IMG/VR virus record: IMGVR_UViG_3300011116_000764
Location: 1 to 51,818 of that record
Length of the DNA stretch: 51,818 nucleotides
Strand: one strand, 5' to 3'
Source of the DNA: a virus
In this document: one piece after another, positions 25,077-33,722 of the stretch
Layout: each line of letters opens with the position of its first letter
Numbering within the stretch: position 1 is the stretch's first letter
Translations under genes and position numbers: made by a program
Notes under the pieces: generated by a model
What the model was told of the DNA's origin: nothing
Seen by the model: only the letters and a program-made list of their open reading frames with translations
The model's database searches: none

Positions 25077-26930
25077 TTAGAGGGTAATTGAACGAAGGTC
25101 TGAACTTGACAAGTTAGTTGGCCAATACTTCAGTTGCCTCAAGTGAATTGGGAAGTACTCAGTATCTGCAGCGGATGGGTCTTGGTGCATCAAGAACAGC
25201 GTGGGCGTAGCAAGGGTACCAGTACCTGTAGCAGTTGATTGCACGGTTCCGTTTATGCAATAAGTCATAGACTGACCTGTGTTTGCAAATGCAACGGCAG
25301 CCTTGAATGTCGTGGCAACAGGTCGAGTGTAAAAAGCACCTGTCACAATTGAACTAGGGGTTGCAGTCCATGTGTCGCCACCAATTCTAGGGTTTGTACC
25401 CGAAGAGTTGTTGAGTTGGAATCGCATGACCCGAACGGGACCCGCACGATACATGCCCGCAAATGCAGGGAAACTAGTTGTGTTGGATTCAGACTGCACA
25501 TCCATGTTCCACAAGAAAGTGCCTGCAGTTTGATTCCAACCCATTAAACTGATGTCAGTCATTGACAACTTATCTACTGCCCTTGTTACGTTGCTTGCGC
25601 CAGTTGGGATGTACGACGATGCACCGGAGCCTGCTTCTAGTTGTGCGCCCCAAATGTGAAACGACGCATTTGTTTCTGAACCCGTTGTGTTGGGGTAAAT
25701 CAATATCGCAACTGGTCCAGCAGAAAGTGCTGCTGTCGTGGTGAATTGAACCCGTGTCCATTGGCTTGTGGATAGGCCGGAAAGCGTAACAACATTTCCC
25801 GCCACGCTTGTTGATCCGGGGCCAGAAATAATAGAGGCTGTTCCTGCTACAAATGATGTTGTGTAAAGCCCAAACTGTACTTGTGTGGTTGTGGTTCCGG
25901 AATATGTGCTGGCTTTGAACCACGCGGAAAATGTATGCACAGCGTTTGTGACGGTTACGCTCTGCTGGAGAGGGCCGCTATTCGCGGTTTCAGCAAACTG
26001 GAATGCAGTTGATCCACCTGCGGGGTTAGTTGTACTGACCACCGTTCCGGTGTTTGAGTTGTAATACCAATTTGTCGAGCCTCCAGATATAGCAAAAGAT
26101 TCACTCCAACAAAGCAGATTAGTGGCCGCACCTTCGATAAGCAGTCCACGCGCAGTCAGCGTGGTCGGGTCGTAGTCGAAACGGGGGGCTTGATAGGCAG
26201 TGCTTGTAGATGAGTTTGGCACAGGAGCTGGAAGCAACGAAACGCCACGCTGAAGTTGCGGGGTTGAAATCACAATCGTGTAAGTTGCACCAGCAACTCC
26301 ACTACCCTGCAGCAAACGAATTTGCGAGCCGCCACTAAACACCATTGACCATGTTCCAGGCGTCACCTCAGTGTTTGCTCCACTAGCACCAACAGACACA
26401 CCATCTTTGTAGTACAAAATGCTTGCATTCTCTGGAGCTGCTGCAGCGCCGTTGAACGCAAGCAAGTTTCCGACCGTTGGCCCTGTTCCACTAACGGAAT
26501 GCACAACCAATGACAGTGTGTAAGCCAGCCCCGATGGCACGGTCTGAGCTTGGTGCATAAACGATTGAACTCCACTCGTTACAGTAATTGATCTCTTGCC
26601 AGTTTCTGGAATGGTTACAACCGCATTTGGGGTTGTGCCGTTATACATGGTCCATCCACTTGGAACTGGATTTGAGTCTGTCCAAGTAGAGTTCAAGACA
26701 AAATTGTGATCTGCGTACTGCACATACCCCAGCGAGTTAATGAAGGTAGCTGGGGTGCTGACGCCGCCCGGGGTGATGCGCGTGAAGGTGAAGCGAGTAT
26801 CAAGCGATGACATCGCCGTGAAGTCAAGGGACAGCGTGGACCCATCGCTTGCTTCAAGCGCGGGGTAGATGCGGTTACGCTGGTCGCGTGTGCCGAAGGC
26901 GTCGATTGAAGACGCGCGTGTTCGATTCAT
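25077..26930 (-). CDS. Tail fibre / receptor-binding-type protein
   Basis: A 617-residue beta-rich, Thr/Ser/Gly-rich protein. The block RFDYDPTTLTARGLLIEGA (about residues 248-266), followed by ATNLLCWSES, matches the central motif seen in many phage fibre and spike proteins. The following region resembles concanavalin-type carbohydrate-binding sandwich domains. Start at ATG 26930 behind GGAGAG, overlapping the upstream stop (TGATG). Codons are clearly A/T-richer than the nuclease and polymerase beside it, suggesting later acquisition. It is the only such gene in the replication block. Confidence 0.7.
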   Translation of the reverse strand: MNRTRASSIDAFGTRDQRNRIYPALEASDGSTLSLDFTAMSSLDTRFTFTRITPGGVSTPATFINSLGYVQYADHNFVLNSTWTDSNPVPSGWTMYNGTTPNAVVTIPETGKRSITVTSGVQSFMHQAQTVPSGLAYTLSLVVHSVSGTGPTVGNLLAFNGAAAAPENASILYYKDGVSVGASGANTEVTPGTWSMVFSGGSQIRLLQGSGVAGATYTIVISTPQLQRGVSLLPAPVPNSSTSTAYQAPRFDYDPTTLTARGLLIEGAATNLLCWSESFAISGGSTNWYYNSNTGTVVSTTNPAGGSTAFQFAETANSGPLQQSVTVTNAVHTFSAWFKASTYSGTTTTQVQFGLYTTSFVAGTASIISGPGSTSVAGNVVTLSGLSTSQWTRVQFTTTAALSAGPVAILIYPNTTGSETNASFHIWGAQLEAGSGASSYIPTGASNVTRAVDKLSMTDISLMGWNQTAGTFLWNMDVQSESNTTSFPAFAGMYRAGPVRVMRFQLNNSSGTNPRIGGDTWTATPSSIVTGAFYTRPVATTFKAAVAFANTGQSMTYCINGTVQSTATGTGTLATPTLFLMHQDPSAADTEYFPIHLRQLKYWPTNLSSSDLRSITL

Positions 26931-27433
26931 CACATCTCTCCGACGTGGGCGTTCACCGCGATGCCAGTGGAACCTGCGTAGAAGTGCAGCTCAACCAGCT
27001 CAAAGCCCTGCGAGTCCACGACGAAGTAGGCATCCGCGTTGTCCGCCGAGGGGGCAAACAGCTTGGCGTCACCGGCACCCTTGGTCAGGGTGGCTGCAGC
27101 CTTGAGGGCAGTGCCGTTGATGGTGGTAGTTGCCGATCGCAGCGAGGCCATGGTGACTTCCGCGATCAGGTGGGGGATCCACAGGCGGGTGTCGTTGCAC
27201 AGGGCCCAGCCGATGACGCGGACAGTCGGGGTACCCGACGCTGCCCACGGGTGGATCTTCATGTAGTTCGAGGTGGAACCAAACACAATCGAGCCGACGT
27301 TGGAACCAGTGTCCGTAGCCGGGCGAGTGGCAGTGGCAACCTTGGAGGTAGCCGAGCTGGGGGTAGTGGCGTTAGCTGTCTTGCCACCCAGGTAGGTGTT
27401 GCGGACGATGGTGTTGAGCATCACGTGTGGCAT
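26930..27433 (-). CDS. Hypothetical protein paired with the fibre gene
   Basis: ATG 27433 behind GAGGAAC, overlapping the ERCC4 nuclease gene by 13 bases; a later start at 27421 is possible. The 167-residue protein is rich in Ala, Thr, Ser and Val, with beta-like segments (ADAYFVVDSQGFELVELHFY). High-G/C codons contrast with the fibre gene immediately after it. A capsid-surface, fibre-base or decoration protein is plausible; no family recognised. Confidence 0.6.
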   Translation of the reverse strand: MPHVMLNTIVRNTYLGGKTANATTPSSATSKVATATRPATDTGSNVGSIVFGSTSNYMKIHPWAASGTPTVRVIGWALCNDTRLWIPHLIAEVTMASLRSATTTINGTALKAAATLTKGAGDAKLFAPSADNADAYFVVDSQGFELVELHFYAGSTGIAVNAHVGEM

Positions 27434-27975
27434 GGGGGTTCCTCAGAAGGGGTGATAGCAGGGAGTATAGGGCACAGCGCCGCGTTGACCAAGAGGCGTA
27501 CCGCCCACTCAGCCACGGCACGGCGGGCACTCATCGACGTGTTGGGTAAGAGAATCAGACCAATGTTTCTTTCAAGCAGGATGCGGTGGAGCGCGTCGAT
27601 CGCATTCCACGGATCCGGCAGATCCTTTGTGGGGTTCATCGTGTCCAGCAGGTTCCCCTCAAGAAGGAGGTAGGGGTAGAAGCAGGCTTCTTTGAGTCGG
27701 TCCATTGCCGCTGTGAATTTGCGGCGGCCGTCGGCGGTCAAGCAGTTCCCTGCCACCTCGGCTAGCGAACCCTTCCGCTCGATGAGACAGGCGGCTTCGT
27801 ACCCCTTGAGAGCGTAGTCCCCGGTGACGAGCGTGACCTTCTGGGTCTTGATGCGGTGGGTTCGTGAACTCCGGGAGAGAGCAGGCAGGTCCGACCGGAG
27901 CGACGGAAGGTGCTCCGGAAAGGGTAGCGGCTTCTTCTCCCTGGAGTCCACGAGGATCGTGAGTTCGTTGTTCAC
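27421..27975 (-). CDS. ERCC4-type nuclease
   Basis: A 184-residue protein starting at GTG 27975. It opens LTILVDSREKKPLPF with Asp10, then has GDYALKG near residues 46-52 and LIERKGS near 57-63. D, GDY and ERK in this order mark the ERCC4/XPF nuclease domain, which cuts branched or flap DNA. The last residue of the usual ERKxxxD is not evident. Placement after DNA polymerase suggests a role in repair or recombination. Confidence 0.75.
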   Translation of the reverse strand: MNNELTILVDSREKKPLPFPEHLPSLRSDLPALSRSSRTHRIKTQKVTLVTGDYALKGYEAACLIERKGSLAEVAGNCLTADGRRKFTAAMDRLKEACFYPYLLLEGNLLDTMNPTKDLPDPWNAIDALHRILLERNIGLILLPNTSMSARRAVAEWAVRLLVNAALCPILPAITPSEEPPCHT

Positions 27976-27984
27976 ACCCGTAGC

Positions 27985-29982
27985 CTAGCTGAAGTCGTAC
28001 TCCAAGGGAACTGTGTTGCCGTAGTGGGACTGGAGCTTGGCCCAGTAGCCACGGTCACGGACTTCCTCAATGTGGAACTTTAACTTCCCCTTGAGGGTGT
28101 CGATGTCCACGGAGGGATGGACGTCCAGGTAGACCGCGTCGTAGATCTGGAGGAACATCTTGACCCAGGGTCCAAGAAGGGGGGCGATGGCCCGTTGGAT
28201 GGCGAGCAGGGTGTTACCGGCTTGGGTCTGGATGGGGAAGTTGACGATCTCGTTGAGGTGCTCGGCGCTTCCCCCCACGAAGGTACGGGACTGGCCGGTG
28301 AAGGGCAGGGTCAGGTGGCCGTCGGTGTCCACGCGCTGGAGCAGGGACTGCTGCCAGCGATGGAGGCCAGGGCGGGCGTCGGGTCGGGTCTCGGCAACCT
28401 GCTCGAAGAAGGACATAGGCATGAGCTGGCCGGTCATCTCGTGCACAGACATACGCATGCGGAAGGGGGAGGCGAGAAAGAGGTCGGCAAAGTTCATGGT
28501 CTTGCCCACTTGACGCTCCAACTTCTTGAAGGTAGGTCGGCTGATAGAGTCCGCACCGAAGAGTTGGATGGCACGGTCTGTGTGCAGGTCAAGGCCATCG
28601 TTGAAGGCGGCAAGAAGGGACTTGTCGCCGGAGCACAGTGCAGCTACACGCAGCTCGATCTGCGAAAGGTCGAGAGACAGGATAGTGCCACCATGGAAGC
28701 GCGACTTGATACAGGCTTTGATCTCGGGCGGGAAGGTCTGAGCGGAGGGGTGCTTGCAGGTGATCCGGCCTTGGATGGTGCCACCCTCCGAGCCGGAGTT
28801 GTCCTTCGATGCGGATGGCACGGGATACCAGACTGGGAAGGCGAGCCCGTCAGCCTCGCCGGGGTATGGGAGCGGCAGCACAATGGACGACTTGTCCTCG
28901 GGCTTGTTGCGCTTGCCCTCGAGCAGGGGCCAGACGTAGGTGGAGAGCATCTTCTGTGCGCGCTGATGAGCGGCTGCAGCTGTGAGTACGGCGATCTCCT
29001 TGGTGTCGGTGTCCAAGAGGAAGCCGCGGATCAGGTTGCGGTTGGCGTCGGAGAAGGAGAAGGCGCGTGTCTTCTCGGTGAACTGGGCCAGGGGGTGGGA
29101 CAAGACGTCGATGTTGCGGGACGCCAGCTTCTGGACACACTCATCTAGGAATGTGGTCTTGCTCTTGGCTGAGCCCGTGCCCTCGAGCTGGACGCCGTGG
29201 TGCTCGGCGGACTTCATGGCCAGGTCGGAAGCGATGAGCATGGTCTCACGCATGTCGGTCAGGTCCTCACGGGACATGGGGATACCCGCTTCGGACATGG
29301 TGATGATGGTCCACAGGCAGTCGGAGTAGTGCTGGATGCAGTAGGGCGAGAGCTTGTCCGTGTCGGGCCAGTCGATCAGGGTGCGACGGGCCAACTCGGC
29401 GGAGGCGAGCAGGGTGTTGTGCGTGTCTTGGGCTGCGTAGTCAAGGAACTGCGGATCGTGGGGGGAGTGGAACTTGCCATCCTTGATGGTACGCTTGTAC
29501 GCATGAGTACCGAGGACAGGACCAAGAGACTTGAGCGACCGTTCTGGGCGGAGTTCCGAGTGCAGATAGTTCAGGATGGAGAGGTCGTACAGGGTCTTAC
29601 TGTGGGGGGACAACGCGAACTGGAAGCGGTGGTCACAGGCACGGAGGAACTGCAGGTCGAACGGCAGGTTCATGCCGAGGATAGTGTCGGACCAAGTGAG
29701 CCAGCGATGCAGGAGTACCCGGTCCTTTTCTACGTCCATGTGCAGGGTGAAGGTGCAGCAGGGCTTGGCCTTGTCTAGCGTGATGGCCTTGTAGTTCTTG
29801 GTACACGGGCAGGAGTGGACCTCGGTGGTGATGGTGCAGGTGAGGACCATGTTGTCCTTGGAGACGCCGTCAGTGGTGAGGGCGCGTTGGGGGTGGAACA
29901 CGGACTGCGAGGGGAGGGATTGACCCTTGGCGTTGGCGACGCATGAGCCGTACGTCTCGATGTCAAGGGAGATCAGTTTCAT
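27985..29982 (-). CDS. Family A DNA polymerase with 3'-5' exonuclease
   Basis: The 665-residue protein holds an intact proofreading domain (DIE at residues 7-9, N105 and D109, Y182 and D186) and a family A polymerase domain. Motif A is LDLSQIELR (Asp438, Glu443). Motif B has Arg490, Lys494 and Phe498, the last at the position of E. coli Phe762, but then ADLFL replaces the usual GLIYG. Motif C reads YDA (614-616) instead of HDE; the catalytic Asp615 is kept. It lacks a 5'-3' nuclease. ATG 29982 overlaps the small gene before it (ATGA). GTGGGGGGAC lies at 29602-29611 on the + strand. Confidence 0.95.
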   Translation of the reverse strand: MKLISLDIETYGSCVANAKGQSLPSQSVFHPQRALTTDGVSKDNMVLTCTITTEVHSCPCTKNYKAITLDKAKPCCTFTLHMDVEKDRVLLHRWLTWSDTILGMNLPFDLQFLRACDHRFQFALSPHSKTLYDLSILNYLHSELRPERSLKSLGPVLGTHAYKRTIKDGKFHSPHDPQFLDYAAQDTHNTLLASAELARRTLIDWPDTDKLSPYCIQHYSDCLWTIITMSEAGIPMSREDLTDMRETMLIASDLAMKSAEHHGVQLEGTGSAKSKTTFLDECVQKLASRNIDVLSHPLAQFTEKTRAFSFSDANRNLIRGFLLDTDTKEIAVLTAAAAHQRAQKMLSTYVWPLLEGKRNKPEDKSSIVLPLPYPGEADGLAFPVWYPVPSASKDNSGSEGGTIQGRITCKHPSAQTFPPEIKACIKSRFHGGTILSLDLSQIELRVAALCSGDKSLLAAFNDGLDLHTDRAIQLFGADSISRPTFKKLERQVGKTMNFADLFLASPFRMRMSVHEMTGQLMPMSFFEQVAETRPDARPGLHRWQQSLLQRVDTDGHLTLPFTGQSRTFVGGSAEHLNEIVNFPIQTQAGNTLLAIQRAIAPLLGPWVKMFLQIYDAVYLDVHPSVDIDTLKGKLKFHIEEVRDRGYWAKLQSHYGNTVPLEYDFS

Positions 29983-30149
29983 GGGGTTGCCTTTGTGTTG
30001 AGGTAGTCGGTAAGGAAGCCGCGTGCCCTGTCAATTAGTTCGAAGGCTTCTTCCCAGTTGCCGAACTCGTCGAGGGTGTAGTCGAGGAAAGCGTCGTCCA
30101 GATCTGCAAGGAGATCTTTTGCTTCCTTGGTTAGGTTCTTCTTCTTCAT
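29979..30149 (-). CDS. Small acidic protein (56 aa)
   Basis: Short frame with a basic first few residues (MKKKN) and an acidic helix (EAKDLLADLDDAFLDYTLDE). It ends in the polymerase start (ATGA) and begins at the stop of the next gene upstream (ATGA overlap). Both overlaps support it. Function unknown; one of many small early-type proteins in the leftward block. Confidence 0.65.
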   Translation of the reverse strand: MKKKNLTKEAKDLLADLDDAFLDYTLDEFGNWEEAFELIDRARGFLTDYLNTKATP

Positions 30150-30382
30150 TGGTCGCGTGCCTCCAGTTCCTGGATCTTGGAGAGGAGCTGGGTGTTGCGC
30201 TTGTTGAGATCACGGTTGCGCATGTAGCCGTCTTCAATCTGCTTGTGGCAGTACTTGAAGATCTCCTCCATTTGGTACTCGATGTTGTTGTACGCCTTGA
30301 GTGTTGCGTCGTCGTCGGCGTGTCGAGCACGGAGGACACGAAGTGTGTCACGAATCTCGTCGATGTTGGTATCAGCTTTCAT
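30146..30382 (-). CDS. Small coiled-coil protein (78 aa)
   Basis: ATG 30382 chosen for the AAGGA site before it. The 78-residue protein is almost entirely helical, charged (IDEIRDTLRVLRARHADDD, NTQLLSKIQELEARDQ), and probably dimeric. It overlaps the stop of the 72-residue gene by 11 bases. No family recognised. Confidence 0.65.
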   Translation of the reverse strand: MKADTNIDEIRDTLRVLRARHADDDATLKAYNNIEYQMEEIFKYCHKQIEDGYMRNRDLNKRNTQLLSKIQELEARDQ

Positions 30383-30590
30383 TGGATTCCTTCGGGTGGA
30401 TCTGGAGTGTGTCGTTGCGGATGACCGTGATCTGGTGATCCATGAAGTGTCGGATGCGTCCGTCGTCAAGGACCACTGCGTAGCACGAGTTGGTGTACAT
30501 GCCTGGGCTACAGATGTAGAGGAGGTAACCCTCGCCGAGTGGTGTGTTGACGGGGATGAGTTGCTGGAACTCATGGATTTGATTGTGCAT
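30372..30590 (-). CDS. Hypothetical protein (72 aa)
   Basis: A 72-residue protein with beta-rich segments (GYLLYICSPGMY, YAVVLDDGRIRHF). It begins 3 bases after the glycosylase gene, with only a weak ribosome binding site. No family recognised. Confidence 0.55.
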   Translation of the reverse strand: MHNQIHEFQQLIPVNTPLGEGYLLYICSPGMYTNSCYAVVLDDGRIRHFMDHQITVIRNDTLQIHPKESNES

Positions 30591-30593
30591 AGG

Positions 30594-31319
30594 TCAGTCC
30601 ATCTTGGGGTTTTTGCGGAACTCATTGTTCCAGTGGTTGGCATCCGCTGGATCGGTGGGTGAGAAGGGGGTGACGATGCGGGGGCTGGATGCTACGGGCA
30701 TCTGGCCGATGAGGGCTGAGTGCACGAGTGTCATGTGGTCGGCGACTGGGTGGAGGAGATTGCGGGAGCGGAGAACAGCGGCGGGGTGGAACGTGGTGAA
30801 GAGTTGCCAGTCCCCCCACAGTCCGGTCGGTGTACCTTGTCGGGTGAATGCAGAGGTTAGCGACCAGGGCTTGGGGTGTGTGAACTTGGTGACGGTGGAA
30901 ATTGCGTGAGCGCCTACGCAGAGCAGGATCTTGGGGATGTGGGCGTAGACCGCATGGCCTACAGCGTTGAGGTCAACAGCGGAAAACTTGGGGAAGCAGG
31001 TGCGGAAGTGACGGGGCTTGGGTGGAGCAGCGGCTGGGGTATAGCAGCGGGCTGCGTTGAGGAGGATGACTGAGGCATGGGGGAGGATGGATGGGAGGTA
31101 GATCTCCTTGAGCATCTTGCCGGAGGGGCCAACGAACGGTTCGTTGAAGCGGTCCTCTTGGAAACCTGGGTTCATGCCGAGTACTGCGACGAGTGGGGTG
31201 GTGGGGGATGGGGGCAGAGAGTCAGAAAGAAAAACCCCGGGGACTCCAGGGTTCTTTGCGTGCTTGTGCAGTTCGCAGGCAGTGCAGGATGGGGCGGAGG
31301 GCAGGAGTGGTAGGTTCAT
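30594..31319 (-). CDS. Uracil-DNA glycosylase-like protein, family 4 (Fe-S) type
   Basis: ATG 31319 behind AAAAGGA gives 241 residues. Cys12 and Cys15 (CTAC) and Cys92 and Cys108 match the four Fe-S ligands of family 4 uracil-DNA glycosylases. Motif GMNPGFQEDRFNEPFVG (residues 48-64) fits the uracil-pocket motif of that family, and TFHPAAVLR later in the protein is the second motif. The Pro-rich segment after Cys92 is unusually long. It may protect phage DNA from uracil or deamination damage, or act on host DNA. It carries the minus-oriented GTGGGGGGAC at 30810-30819. Confidence 0.75.
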   Translation of the reverse strand: MNLPLLPSAPSCTACELHKHAKNPGVPGVFLSDSLPPSPTTPLVAVLGMNPGFQEDRFNEPFVGPSGKMLKEIYLPSILPHASVILLNAARCYTPAAAPPKPRHFRTCFPKFSAVDLNAVGHAVYAHIPKILLCVGAHAISTVTKFTHPKPWSLTSAFTRQGTPTGLWGDWQLFTTFHPAAVLRSRNLLHPVADHMTLVHSALIGQMPVASSPRIVTPFSPTDPADANHWNNEFRKNPKMD

Positions 31320-31597
31320 GCTGGTTCCTTTTGTGGGGGGATGCACCAATCCCAGATGGCTTCGTACTGATCTGGGACGATGAGCTTGCGGCAGAGTTCG
31401 TGCTGATCGCGGTCGATCATGAAGGCGTAGGGGAAGAGCTTGTCCCCGTCGGGGTGTGACTCGATGATGCACAGGGTGGGGTAGCGGGCTCCTGTGTCCT
31501 CATGGCGCAGATCCACAAGTGTGATGGCGGGTATGGGTCGCTGCTTGAAAGCGTGCCACAGAGTACGCAGGTTAGTTCCGTTGGCTTCAGATGGCAT
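31316..31597 (-). CDS. Hypothetical protein (93 aa)
   Basis: ATG 31597 behind AAGGATCC. The 93-residue protein has beta-strand-like segments (ITLVDLR, YPTLCIIESHP, FPYAFMIDRD) and an acidic, aromatic C-terminus. It overlaps the glycosylase start by 4 bases. No family recognised. Confidence 0.6.
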   Translation of the reverse strand: MPSEANGTNLRTLWHAFKQRPIPAITLVDLRHEDTGARYPTLCIIESHPDGDKLFPYAFMIDRDQHELCRKLIVPDQYEAIWDWCIPPQKEPA

Positions 31598-31610
31598 GGT
31601 GGGGATCCTT

Positions 31611-33722
31611 CTACCGGTTGGCAAGACACTGACCGATTCCTGTGATGAGCTGGCATGCAATGGGGACTGCATCCAGAGGGGACTGAACCGTGAACCACTT
31701 GTCGTGATTGTACTGCTCACGCATGGTGTGTGCATCAACGCCGGAGCCGAAGCCTACGGCGAACACAGGGATAGGCAGGTTGTTGACGAGGTGACGGACG
31801 CTGTGAATGTTGTCACTGAAGGGTTGCTGCTGCTCATATGGGTCGTCCACGGTACCACAGGGTGCACCATCGGTGAGGTGGATGATGAGCTTGGTTGCGT
31901 CGGGGTAGTGAGTGTGGAGGTAATCGGACGCAGCCTTGATGCCAGTGGCGGATGGTGTGCCACCGTAGGTGTCGGTGAGAAGGAGTGCATCCTCGCTGTC
32001 GAGACGACGCATGTGGCACATGCTGAGGCTGGCACATGTGATACTGGGATCTGACTTGGTGTGGATGTAGTCTGACTGGTCTTCCGCGGCACCACCAGAG
32101 TGGTAGGAGAAGGAGCAGAGAGAGACGTTGTGTGCACGGGACAAGCCATCCTTGAGGCCGGCGAGGAAGGCGAGTGCCTCTTGCATGATGCAGTGAGTAG
32201 GTTGCCAGTTGCCTTGAGGGTCGATGGTCTCGGGGTAGACGTTGGCGGACATGGAAGAGGACGCGTCGACGAGGACGGCAATGGCGATCTGACCATGGCC
32301 AACCTCGGGTGGGGTTGAGAAGATGTGCGGGTCGTCAAATGCAGCGAGGTTGAGTAGGCTGCCTTCGTCGAGCACGCCCTGAAGCTGGGCATGTTCAGTG
32401 GGTGGCGGAGAAGGGACGTGCCACGCGGCAGCGCTGATGGACTCGGCGATGGAGGAACGGACCTTGTCCTGCAACTTCTGGGACTTGTCACGGTATTTGG
32501 CAAGGCCAGGGTTGAGGTTGACGACACGAGCGACCTGATCGGTAGGCATGACTTCGTAGAAGACGGCGGGTGGTGGAGTGCCGGGAGTCTTGAGGGTGCT
32601 GGGATCGGCATCGGCCTCGTCCTTGCTGGGCTCGATGTGACCGTCGGCGTTGCCATGCTGCTTGCCGTGGAAGGACTTGTCCTTGTCGGGGTTGCCGTCA
32701 AGGCCAATGCCGCTGGAGCCACGACGAGGAGCGCTACTGCGCTTGGGCTTCTCTTCGAGGGTGCAGAGCATGTCACTAAGGTCTTTGACCAGTGCATTGA
32801 TGGCAGTGAGATGGGCTTCGGTGTTGCGAGGTTGGGTGAGGATGTCTGGCCAGCGAGAGACGGCCAGGTCGTAAGCGGGCTTGAACTGACGAGGGAATGG
32901 AATGCGTTCAGCGGGCTGGGCGTTGAGGTTCCATGCGAGGGCCATGCAGAAGCGACGGAGTTCGCAGCGGTACTTGCTCTTGGTCTTGACCGTGGTGTGC
33001 ATCTCCTCCGTGGGGGGAAGGAGCACGGAGTCTTGGGCTGCGAAGATGGAATGCCAGCCCGGCCACTGGGTCAGGATGCGATTGCGAATGTCGCGCACGC
33101 ATGCTGCGTACCAGATGTCAAGAGTGCAGTCTGCAAGGATCGAGGGGATCTTGACGAAGCCGCTGGCGTCGGGCGAAAGCTTGCTGTCTTGGATGAGTTG
33201 GGCAGCCAACATGAGGCCGTCGTAACCGATGTTGAGACAGGCAGTGTCACGCTCCATCGACTCGAGTCCGTAGCCGGTGATGGCGTCGGCCAGAGTGTAG
33301 ATGTCGGGAACGACGTCAAGCATGCGGTCGGAGATGAGACTGACTGGGATGAAGATTGTAGGTCGTTCATCCTGTTCACCTACGTAGCCCACGGTGGGGT
33401 TGTCGTAGACAGCACCGTGTTGGTACGCGTGGATGAAATTGTGGACGAATGACTGCTTGTCTCGGGCGTATGGTTCGCGCTTCCAGTCTTCAATGTAGCG
33501 ACGCATGTGGTTGGAGAAGGACTCGATGGCCGAGCAGATGGAACGGTGGCCGATGCTGCTGAGCTCAACGTAGCGCACTTCCATGGGCTGGTGGGCCCAC
33601 AGAGACCAGATCTTGTTGGTGATCTCGCTCGTGCGGGTCAGGAGGTTGCGCTTGTTGTTAGCGTCCTCCTCGAACCAGCCACTGGTGTCGATGTCGAAGT
33701 TGTCGAGGATGCGTTGAAACAT
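31611..33722 (-). CDS. von Willebrand factor A domain protein (CobT-like)
   Basis: A 703-residue protein. The C-terminal third has a VWA fold with a metal-ion adhesion site: VDASSSMS near residue 482 and the TDG motif near residue 615. The N-terminal two thirds are unassigned, with a helical region and an acidic/Pro-rich linker at about 340-400. VWA proteins of this kind work with MoxR-type AAA+ ATPases as chaperone or insertase pairs, and the gene before it is one. Starts at ATG 33722 overlapping the ATPase stop (TAATG). Confidence 0.8.
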   Translation of the reverse strand: MFQRILDNFDIDTSGWFEEDANNKRNLLTRTSEITNKIWSLWAHQPMEVRYVELSSIGHRSICSAIESFSNHMRRYIEDWKREPYARDKQSFVHNFIHAYQHGAVYDNPTVGYVGEQDERPTIFIPVSLISDRMLDVVPDIYTLADAITGYGLESMERDTACLNIGYDGLMLAAQLIQDSKLSPDASGFVKIPSILADCTLDIWYAACVRDIRNRILTQWPGWHSIFAAQDSVLLPPTEEMHTTVKTKSKYRCELRRFCMALAWNLNAQPAERIPFPRQFKPAYDLAVSRWPDILTQPRNTEAHLTAINALVKDLSDMLCTLEEKPKRSSAPRRGSSGIGLDGNPDKDKSFHGKQHGNADGHIEPSKDEADADPSTLKTPGTPPPAVFYEVMPTDQVARVVNLNPGLAKYRDKSQKLQDKVRSSIAESISAAAWHVPSPPPTEHAQLQGVLDEGSLLNLAAFDDPHIFSTPPEVGHGQIAIAVLVDASSSMSANVYPETIDPQGNWQPTHCIMQEALAFLAGLKDGLSRAHNVSLCSFSYHSGGAAEDQSDYIHTKSDPSITCASLSMCHMRRLDSEDALLLTDTYGGTPSATGIKAASDYLHTHYPDATKLIIHLTDGAPCGTVDDPYEQQQPFSDNIHSVRHLVNNLPIPVFAVGFGSGVDAHTMREQYNHDKWFTVQSPLDAVPIACQLITGIGQCLANR

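Noticed and set aside
24261-25091. Open frame of 276 codons on the + strand
   Set aside because: Antisense to the PD-(D/E)XK nuclease gene; composition is that of a G/C-driven shadow.
26849-27673. Open frame of 274 codons on the + strand
   Set aside because: Crosses three leftward genes antisense, and has an Arg/Gly/Ser-rich shadow composition.
28117-29148. Open frame of 343 codons on the + strand
   Set aside because: Antisense to the DNA polymerase gene, which has intact motifs; the + frame has low-complexity composition and no ribosome site.
31754-32797. Open frame of 347 codons on the - strand
   Set aside because: Shadow frame inside the VWA gene, made of Ser/Pro/Thr/Ala only.
32391-33452. 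Open frame of 353 codons on the + strand
   Set aside because: Antisense shadow of the VWA gene, caused by high G/C codon positions; no ribosome site and no recognised domain.
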